Source: Anaeromyces robustus
Lineage: Eukaryota; Neocallimastigomycota; Neocallimastigomycetes; Neocallimastigales; Neocallimastigaceae
NCBI GenBank assembly: GCA_002104895.1
Contig: MCFG01000505.1
Span: 1-40,286, forward strand
DNA: 40,286 nt
Reading direction: 5' to 3'
Below are positions 30,215-40,286 of this stretch, piece by piece. The number at the start of each line of letters is the position of its first letter. Position 1 is the first letter of the stretch. The position numbers and the translations under genes are program-made. The notes beneath the pieces are model-generated. The model worked only from the letters and a program-made list of their open reading frames with translations. It was not told the DNA's origin and searched no databases.

Positions 30215-30758
30215 GTTTTTAGAAATATATAATGAAACTATAAGAGATTTATTAGAAAATGATGAAACTCAAAAACATGAAATTAAACATTTATCTCATG
30301 GAAGAACTATTGTTACAGATGCTAAAATTGGTAATAATTTATTAAAATAAATATTAAAATTATATATATATATATAATTAATTATTATTAAAACTATTAA
30401 AAATTTTATAATTAACTATATATATATATATATATATTATTATTATTAATATTATATTTAATTTATACATATATATATCTATAAATGATAATAATTTGAT
30501 GTTTATAGTTAAAGTAAAAACTTCAGATGAAGTTTATAAATTATTACAAATAGCTTCTAAGAATAGATCTGTTGGTGCTACATTGTGTAATGAGCGTTCA
30601 TCAAGAAGTCATAGGTTTGAATTAAATAAAATTCACATTATTAATTTATTATTATATTATTTTAAATTATATAATATTATTTAATATATTATATATTTAA
30701 AAATAAAAGGATATATTTTATTATACTATTTACTATTTATAAAATATTTTATTATTGT

Positions 30759-30790
<32 letters not shown>

Positions 30791-31426
30791 AATATTATTA
30801 TTACTATTATAATTATTATTTTAGTATATTTACACTTCATTTATTAGGTCATAATGAATTAACTGATGAAAAATATGAAAGTTCCTTAAATCTTATTGAT
30901 TTAGCTGGTTCTGAACGTTTAGCTGTTTCTGGTGCCACAGGTGATCGTCTTAAAGAAACTCGTGCTATTAATAAAAGTTTAAGTTGTTTAAGTGATGTCA
31001 TTGCCGCTTTAGGAAATAATGAACCACATATACCATATCGTAATTCAAAGGTTAATAATCATAATAGATAATAATAATTACTAATAATAATAATAATTAA
31101 TAGTAATAATAATAGATAAAAATAATAATAGTATAACAATATAATATTATTATTTATTAGAGTTAATAGTAATATTATTATAATAGATAGTAATAATGAT
31201 ATATAATAAAAATCATTAATTAACTTTATATATTCATATGAATTAATTTTATTTATATATATATATTTTATTTTTATTATTATATAATAGTTAACATATT
31301 TATTACAAAATTCATTAGGTTTGTAAATTTATTTTATATATATTAATAATATATTTAATAACATCATCATTATACTATTAATAATAACATTCTAATTAAT
31401 TATTTATTTATTTATATTACTAATAC

Positions 31427-31463
<37 letters not shown>

Positions 31464-31777
31464 TAATTGAACAAATTTAAATAATAATTAGGAGGAAATA
31501 GTAAAACTTTAATGTTTGTAAATATATCACCACTTTTTGCTAATTTACAAGAAACTCTTTGTTCATTAAGATTTGCTACCAAGGTATATATTTATTATAT
31601 TATATATTATTATATTATTATTATATTATTATATGAAAAAAAATTTTTTAAAAAAAAAATAGTTTCATATATTAATTTTTTCATTTTATTCCTTAAATAA
31701 TAAATAAAATAAAATTATTTTAGGTTAATTCTTGTCAAATTGGAACAGCTAAAAAGATTTTGAAATATAATTCATAG
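26286..31777 (+). CDS. Kinesin-14 (Kar3/KIFC1-type, C-terminal minus-end motor)
   Basis: A microtubule motor for spindle assembly and nuclear positioning. Eighteen exons: 26286-26312, 26564-27277, 27536-27647, 27830-27897, 28069-28215, 28412-28516, 28722-28985, 29078-29126, 29239-29333, 29478-29531, 29726-29853, 29965-30082, 30216-30330, 30509-30614, 30825-31050, 31291-31318, 31492-31583, 31724-31777 (2502 nt, 833 aa). All 17 junctions keep frame. Residues 1-245 form a basic Ser/Lys/Thr-rich tail with KRPRR, probably microtubule-binding and nuclear. WDTK joins [10 protein letters not shown] across intron 2. Residues about 250-478 are coiled coil. The neck-motor junction is [14 protein letters not shown] (about 480). 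The P-loop is GQTGSGKT (579-586), switch I NERSSRSH (693-700) and switch II DLAGSE (726-731). [20 protein letters not shown] and RFATKVNS close the motor. Motor at the C-terminus plus this neck defines kinesin-14. Size matches Kar3/KlpA. The first 27 nt exon is the least certain part; Met at 26582 is the alternative start. Confidence 0.95.
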
Positions 31778-32702
31778 AAAAAAAAAAAAAAAAAAAAAGA
31801 ATATGAATTAAATACAGTTTACAATTCTTTATTTTTTTTCTCTATTAAATAGAATTTCTTTATTCATAATAATAAAATAATTATTATATACTATATATAA
31901 AATAAAATATTATCATCTAATATTCTTTTTATTTAAGAAATAAGAATTCTTTGTTTTATTTTTTAAAAAAAAAGAATATATATATTATTATATTATATTA
32001 TATTTTATATATATTCTTTTTTTTTTTTTTTTTTACTATTATTTTCTTTTCTTTTTTTTAATGTATTTTAAATTTTTAATTTATTTTATCTTTTTAATAT
32101 ATATATATTATTATTTTTCAAATAATAAAAATAATAAATAATAAATAATAACATAATAAAAAAAAACTAATATAATATAAAAATATATATATATATATAA
32201 AATAATAAAATTAATACACACACACAATATAATATAATATATAATATAAAAAAAATTCTTTATTCATTCGGCACTTCTTTTATTATTATTATTAATAATT
32301 AATTAAATTATTTATTAATTTATTTTTATACTTATTTTTATTTTTTATTCTTATTCTTATTTTTTTTTTATGTACATCTATTTTATCTATTTTTTTTGTT
32401 ATTTTTTTTTGTTATTTTTTTTTTCTTTTTTATTTAAACTTTGTAATTTTTAAATAGAACAAAAAAAAAAAAAAATTATATAAATTAAATATTATTATTA
32501 TTATTATTAAATTATAAATTATAAATTATAAATTATAAATTATGAATTATAAAAAAAAAAAAAGGAATGCTTCTTTATTATAATTGGTATATATTATATA
32601 TTATATATTATATTTTATGGTATGATATGATATAAATTAATAAATTATTAAATATAGTAAAAAAAAAAATTATGTATATAAAATTAAAAACAAAAATAAA
32701 AA
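31778..32702. other. Convergent 3' intergenic region between kinesin-14 and cap methyltransferase
   Basis: 925 bp between facing stop codons. It is AT-only in character and includes a 20 bp-stem hairpin (31965-32025), a (CA)n scrap near 32217-32226, and five ATAAATT-like units at about 32511-32545. No gene is seen. Confidence 0.6.
31965..32025. repeat. Hairpin, 20 bp perfect stem, 21 nt loop
   Basis: Nine A, then GAATATATATA (31965-31984), pair exactly with 32006-32025. It lies about 190 bp past the kinesin stop, between two convergent genes. A transcript read from the plus strand would carry this stem followed by a U-run. It could be a 3'-end or insulator structure, but that is inference. 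Confidence 0.8.
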
Positions 32703-34766
<2,064 letters not shown>

Positions 34767-34957
34767 AAATTATTTTATTATAATTAAAAAATAATTTTAA
34801 CTAAAAAATAAAAAAAAAGATAATATATTATAATTATTAACAAGTTTTAAAGAAAGAACAAAAAAAAAATTTTTTTATATATAAATATAATAAATATATT
34901 CTATAACATAATAAAAAATATTTATTATGTTAAAGTATATATAAAATTTAAAAATTC

Positions 34958-34961
<4 letters not shown>
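34767..34961. promoter_or_regulatory. Cap methyltransferase upstream region
   Basis: AT-rich sequence directly 5' of the minus-strand start codon, with A-runs. It presumably holds promoter and 5' UTR. No specific element is recognised. Confidence 0.4.
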
Positions 34962-35034
<73 letters not shown>

Positions 35035-35071
35035 TCTATTTATTTGTTTATATATTTATTTATTTATCTAT

Positions 35072-35111
<40 letters not shown>

Positions 35112-35139
35112 TTAATTATTTATTTATTTATTTATCTAT

Positions 35140-35178
<39 letters not shown>

Positions 35179-35196
35179 TATATTTATTTATTTATC

Positions 35197-35226
<30 letters not shown>
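34962..35226. repeat. (TATT)n tetranucleotide array, 265 bp
   Basis: The longest simple repeat in the window. TTTA units are punctuated by recurring variants (TATCTATT, TATATATT, TTAATTAATT) in a loosely periodic order, which suggests higher-order duplication of larger blocks and not only single-unit slippage. It starts about 195 bp upstream of the cap methyltransferase start. Confidence 0.95.
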
Positions 35227-35227
<1 letters not shown>

Positions 35228-36089
35228 TAAATATTTATTACAATTATATAAAAAACCAAAAAACCAAAGATGAAATTAATTAATATTTAATAATATTTCA
35301 ATAATATTCAATTTTTTTTTATTATTATTATTTTATACTAGTATCGTATCTGGTATAATTATGTATTATACACAAAAAGTATATATTTATTATGAAATAT
35401 ATAAAATTATATAATAATAAAAATACATTAATATATTACATTAACATTAACAATTATTTAATAATTATAGGTAGGTAAGTATTAAATGAATACATTAATG
35501 TTTTAATTACCTATAAATCCATTATAATACATTTATATTTATATACATCTACATTAATTATAATAAATAAATAATAAATAATACATTTTTATATATATAT
35601 ATATATATACCGTATAATATTTTTAGTACAAAATTAGTACAAAAATACATACATACATAATACATAATTTTATGATTTAAATCCCATTAATTTAATATAT
35701 AAATTTAAAATTTTCAAAAAAAAAAATTAAATTATCATAATGTGGCGTTTGTTATAATTTTATAGAATTAAACGAAAATTCGAGATTTTTTTTTTTTTTT
35801 TTTTAAACTTTTAATAAAATATATCAATTTTTAAATAATTTTTTAATAGTTTAAAATTAACCTAGCATTTTTTTTTTAAAAAATGAACATAATGCAAAGC
35901 TATATTAAATAAAATAATTATTTTTATTTTAATTTTTATTTTTATTATGAATATAATTTATAATAATAATATTAATAATGTATATTATGTAAATATGTAA
36001 ATATATTTGTAAATTTTAAAATATATAATTAGGTTTACACCTTTTTTTTTTTTTTTTTTTTTTTTTTACATATTTAAAAGAATTATTAT

Positions 36090-36129
36090 ATATAACACTT
36101 TTATATATATATATATAAAAGTGTTATAT
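36090..36129. repeat. 40 bp perfect palindrome
   Basis: The 20 bases at 36090-36109, containing TATAACACTTTTATA, are followed without a gap by their exact reverse complement. The CAC/GTG pair makes this more than an AT run. The centre is an (AT)n core, so slippage could keep it symmetric. Confidence 0.85.
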
Positions 36130-36321
36130 GTATTGTTATATATATTTTAAAAAAAATATGTTAATTATATTATCTATTTTTTTTCCATATCTATAAATAT
36201 AAAGGAAATTTTACTAATAATAAATGTTTATAATTTCATAAAAATGTATAAGTAATGATAATATCATGGTTTATTTTTTAAGAAGGGAGAAAAGAATCAA
36301 TATATATATGAAAAACATACT

Positions 36322-36355
<34 letters not shown>

Positions 36356-36359
<4 letters not shown>

Positions 36360-36389
36360 ATTTTTAAATATATAATACATTTAATTAAA
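36356..36389. repeat. 34-base direct repeat, copy 1
   Basis: Contains ATTTTTAAATATATAATACA followed by TTTAATTAAA. An identical copy lies at 37025-37058, 669 bp downstream. Flanks differ. Function is unknown. Confidence 0.85.
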
Positions 36390-37024
36390 GAAAGCCAAAT
36401 AAATCTATTTAAATGAATTGTAATTGACGATAAATAAATCTAATATACCTATAATATATAATATATGATAAAAGGAATAAAAGGAATAAAAGGAATAAAA
36501 GATATTATAACATTGTAAATACTATATTTTTGTAGTATACGATTTATTTTTTTTTTTAAAAAAAATAATTAATCAATCAAGAAAATATTTTTCATAAACT
36601 CAAATAAAAATAAAAAAATTTTATAATAAATACATGTTGAAGGATAATAATAAAAAAGGTGAGGATAATTTTGTTCATTAAGAAGAAAAAAAAATAGAAT
36701 TATAATTTTTTTAAAAAATATATATAAAACAATAAATAAGAAAATGACACTTTAAATCATAAAAATAAAATAATATTATTTTATTATTTTATTCTTTTTT
36801 AAATAAGAAAATGATGATATTTTAAATCATAATTATATATATTTATGACTTTATTATTTTATTATTTTATTTTTTTATTATTATGTTCATTTTGATACAT
36901 TAAAGAATTAATTATTATAATATTAAAAAATTTTTATTGTCTTTTTTCAATAGATTGTATATATATACAAATAAGAATCCGATAATTTTTTTATTTTTTT
37001 TAAAAAAAAATAAAACAGAAACAG

Positions 37025-37058
37025 AAACATTTTTAAATATATAATACATTTAATTAAA
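37025..37058. repeat. 34-base direct repeat, copy 2
   Basis: Exact match to 36356-36389 over 34 bases. Neither copy sits in a recognisable element. Confidence 0.85.
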
Positions 37059-37183
37059 TTAAAAATGATAATTATAATAATTTTAAAACAAAGAGATGTT
37101 TAAATTTTTTTTTATTAAATAAAAAAAAAATAAAACACTTTTTATTTTATTTTATTCTATTTTATTTTAACATTATTTAAAAC

Positions 37184-37239
37184 AAAACCTAATTAAAAAA
37201 TCTAATTAAAAACCTAATTAAAAACCTAATTAAAACCTT
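37184..37239. repeat. 12-base minisatellite, CCTAATTAAAAA units
   Basis: Four units, one with TCTAATTAAAAA, in tandem. It is loosely reminiscent of a CCTAA telomere motif but with the wrong unit length, so it is an ordinary minisatellite. Confidence 0.85.
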
Positions 37240-37597
37240 TTATATATAAATTAAAATATGAGATAAAATGAAAATAAAAAAATAAAATAAAATAAAATAA
37301 AATAAAAATTAAAATTTCTTTTTTTTTATTTAATTATTCTTTAAAGTTTTATAGACAATCTACTTAACAATGAGAATTATAATATATCATCATACATAAA
37401 ATGATAAAATGTTAAAAAAAAAGTTATTAATTTTTTAGTTTTAATAATTATGTCAGACTTTTATTTAATATATTTTGTGATAAAGAGTAAAGAGTTACAA
37501 AAAATTACATTAGTTTTATTAATATAATGTGGCTTATATATTAAATTTAATACATTAAATTTTAATACAAATATCTATTTCACATAGTCTAACATTT

Positions 37598-37616
37598 CCC
37601 TCCCACTCCCCCCCCC
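37598..37616 (-). other. C-rich tract with G-quadruplex potential on the minus strand
   Basis: Sixteen of 19 plus-strand bases are C, ending in a run of nine. The minus strand reads as a nine-G run, AGT, GGG, A, GGG, which supplies four G-tracts with short loops and so meets the usual intramolecular quadruplex pattern. It is surrounded by kilobases of more than 85 percent A+T and has no gene within 2.8 kb. Confidence 0.8.
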
Positions 37617-38647
37617 TTAACCAAAATTATTCTTGTAAGAAGTAATATGATTTACTGGTGAATATATATATTATATTACTATTTTAATATTTTATATTAA
37701 TATACTATAATTCTATTTTCATTAATTATAATTTTATACACTAGCTTAATTTATTTTAATAAACTATTTTATTATCCTATGACATGTTTGTAGTAAAACA
37801 TCTTAAAAAACTTTTATATTTAATTGTGGGTAAATAAAAACTATATTTAAATTTATTTCATGGATTGCATTTTATCTTTTATTTAGTTTCTTTAGTGAGG
37901 GGTTTCTATTTTATAATAATATTTGAATATATGACACCATTTTCTCCATTTTTAAAATTTTAAATCATTCATTTTCAGTGTAGATCCAGATCAATTTTCC
38001 ATAAAAAGTTAATATAATGACAACTCACCATAATTTTAATTTTACAATAATCATTAGTCTTCAATTTATTTCCATGTTGGCATAATATTTTTTTTTTAAG
38101 ATGATATTCTATCTTAAATTACATATTTTTTATATTAATACAATGTGGCTTATATATTATATTTAAATAATATATTTACACTTTCATTACCTCCTCTTCT
38201 AAGCATAAAAGAATTTTTTTATATATTTATTTACTTAAATTAATTAATTAATTAATGATTCATTTACTTATTTATATTTATATATCTATTTGCATAATTA
38301 AAGATTTATTTATTTATTTACTTATTTATTTATTTATTAAATTAATTTAACTTATTGATTGATGAATTAATATATTAATAAACAATAAACGGAATTTTCT
38401 ATAATTAATTCTAATTAGGCTTTTTAATCCTTTTATTTGAGAAAAAAAAAAAAGGAATTCAGCCCAATATTTTTAATAAAAAAAAAAAAAATTAATTTTT
38501 AATTTTTAAATTATTTTTTTTTTTAAAATCAATGGATTTAATTAAGTACATAAAAGGCTTTATTTACCATGTTTAAAATACAAAATAAATGAAAATGAAA
38601 CTTTTTATATATTTAATTACATTTAATTTATCTTGTAAATTTTAATT

Positions 38648-38649
38648 AA

Positions 38650-38708
<59 letters not shown>

Positions 38709-38710
38709 AT
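38648..38710. repeat. (TAAA)n array
   Basis: About 15 near-perfect AAAT units in the right-hand desert. An opposite-phase TTTA array follows at 38867-38908. Confidence 0.9.
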
Positions 38711-38867
38711 TTTTTAATAAATCAATAATTAAGTAAATAAATCATTAAGTAAATAAATAAATGAAATAAATTTTAATAAGTAAATGAATGAATAAATAGA
38801 TAAATGTTAAATAAATAATTTATTAATTAAACAATTAATTTCTTTTTAATAATAAAATAATAAAGGT

Positions 38868-38906
<39 letters not shown>

Positions 38907-40073
38907 TTGTTTCCTTTTTATTTTTAATATTTTTTTTAATATGAAAAAAATTTATATTTTAGTTTGATACTTTGATACAAAAAAATATATTAAATTTTTT
39001 GTATTTTATTATTTATTATTATTTATTATTTTATTATTTTTTAATATTATTATTTTAATATTTATTTATTTATTTATTATTATTATTATTATTATTTATT
39101 ATTATTATTTGGAATTAAGTCTAGATTAAAAATTTTAATTTTATCACATCTTTATAGATCATATATCATCATATATTATTATTACATTGTATTCTATTGT
39201 ATTATAATATTTTATATTATATTTTATATTATATTTTATATTATAATTAATAATAATAATAAAAAAAAACAATAAAATAAAAACAATAAAAAAAAACAAA
39301 AAAAAAAAACAATTAAAACATTAATTAATTAAAATAAAAATAAGAATAATAAAAAATAATAAAAAAAAAATCAATTTATTAAAATAAAATAAAATAAAAT
39401 AAACAATTAGTATAAAATTCAATACAATAAAAATAGAAATAAAAATAATTCTTTAATTTTATAAAGGTCAAACTATTATTTTTATCATTTATTACCTTAC
39501 ACACTTAAACAAAAAAAAAACATTATAATAATAATAATAATAAAAATTTTTATTTAATATTATTATTACAAAAAAAATAATAATTATACTTGGAAATAAT
39601 AATAATAATAATAATAATATAACTAATTATGGTAATAATCATAATATGTATAATAGTACATAATCATAATAGTAAGGAAAATTTTATTATTATTATTATT
39701 TATTATAATTTTCTCAAAAGTAGGGTTTTTTAACCTCTTTGGTTTAAAGCTAAAATATTATTATTTTTATTTTATTCGTTACTCATTTAAAATTGATTAT
39801 TTAAAAAAAAAAATTTTTTTTTTCATTATTACTTATTATGGTATTTTAATCCAAAATTTTTAAATTTTACTTTGATTCTTCACTTATTATTGGTATTTTA
39901 AATTATTATTGTAAACTTAACAATTAATATTTATTATGATTTACCATTAACTATTATTCATTATTATGATTATTATTAATACTATTAACTATTATTATTC
40001 ATTATTATGATTATTATTAACTATTATTAATTATTATTATTACTATTAATTATTATTATTATTATTTATTATT

Positions 40074-40245
40074 GTTTAAAAATTTACATCTAAATAATAA
40101 TTAATAATAATAGCTAATGATAATAATAACAATAATAATAAATAATAATAATAATGAATAACAAAAATAGTTTATAAATGTTAATAATGAATAATATATC
40201 ATTAGCTATTATTATTAATTATTATTTAGATGTAAATTTTTAAAC
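40074..40245. repeat. Perfect 48 bp inverted repeat with 76 nt spacer
   Basis: Positions 40074-40121 (starting GTTTAAAAATTTACATC, ending AGCTAATGAT) are the exact reverse complement of 40198-40245. The spacer is an AAT/AAC-rich repeat. Total is 172 bp, the size range of a small MITE or a stable cruciform. No clear target-site duplication was identified. No ORF. Confidence 0.9.
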
Positions 40246-40286
40246 TATTTAATTATTTAGTATTATATTATTCTTATTATTCTTTA

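Larger units (their letters stand above)
35227..40073. other. Right-hand gene-free AT-rich desert
   Basis: No protein or RNA gene is recognised. It holds a 40 bp palindrome (36090-36129), a 32-base A-run (36327-36358), paired 34-base direct repeats (36356-36389 and 37025-37058), a 12-base minisatellite (37184-37239), a C-rich tract (37598-37616), a diverged direct repeat around 37497 and 38112, and TAAA arrays at 38648-38710 and 38867-38908. Sequence complexity is higher between about 37440 and 38200 than elsewhere in the desert, but no reading frame survives there. Confidence 0.6.

Noticed and set aside
37184-37239. CCTAA-containing tandem units, considered as interstitial telomere
   Set aside because: The unit is 12 bases with an A/T linker, not a 6-base telomeric repeat, and there are only four copies.

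Overview
The window is extremely AT-rich eukaryotic nuclear DNA. It has small GT-AG introns, Asn/Ser/Gln-rich low-complexity protein segments, and long intergenic stretches of almost pure A/T with simple repeats. Protein content is fungal: a yeast-like UDP-glucose pyrophosphorylase, a Kar3/kinesin-14 with the fungal WDTKG tail junction, and an Abd1-like cap methyltransferase. Very low GC, intron-rich genes and Asn-rich insertions together best fit an anaerobic gut chytrid (Neocallimastigomycota: Neocallimastix, Piromyces, Anaeromyces). This assignment is inference, roughly 0.75 confident. Dictyostelids are the main alternative, but their genes rarely carry 17 introns.

Six spliced protein-coding genes can be rebuilt exon by exon, with 33 introns in all, every one GT-AG, and every junction keeping frame. 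In order: UDP-glucose pyrophosphorylase (minus, 3 exons, 1275-3424); thymidylate kinase (minus, 4 exons, 13669-16076); FHIP/RAI16-family dynein-adaptor subunit (plus, 4 exons, 17231-21297); Derlin ERAD factor (minus, 5 exons, 22303-24363); C-terminal-motor kinesin-14 (plus, 18 exons, 26286-31777); mRNA cap guanine-N7 methyltransferase (minus, 5 exons, 32703-34766). The last five form a compact block (13.7-34.8 kb) of alternating divergent and convergent neighbours. Functions are unrelated housekeeping roles, though FHIP and kinesin-14 both serve minus-end-directed microtubule transport.

The block is flanked by a 10.2 kb desert (3.4-13.7 kb) and a 5.5 kb desert (34.8-40.3 kb). I found no genes, tRNAs or rRNAs there, only tetra- and pentanucleotide arrays, hairpins and small duplications. 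Structured non-coding elements stand out: a 617 bp inverted repeat with near-identical 161 bp arms at the left edge; a 298 bp tandem duplication inside a thymidylate kinase intron; an isolated C-rich/G-quadruplex-capable tract at 37.6 kb; and a perfect 48 bp inverted repeat at the right edge.

The most interesting protein observation is the cap methyltransferase. Its catalytic core ends near residue 290 and is followed by a Ser-Pro-Tyr segment resembling RNA polymerase II CTD repeats, then an Arg/Asn/Tyr/Pro-rich tail resembling in composition the RNA-binding region of the animal cap-methyltransferase activator RAM.
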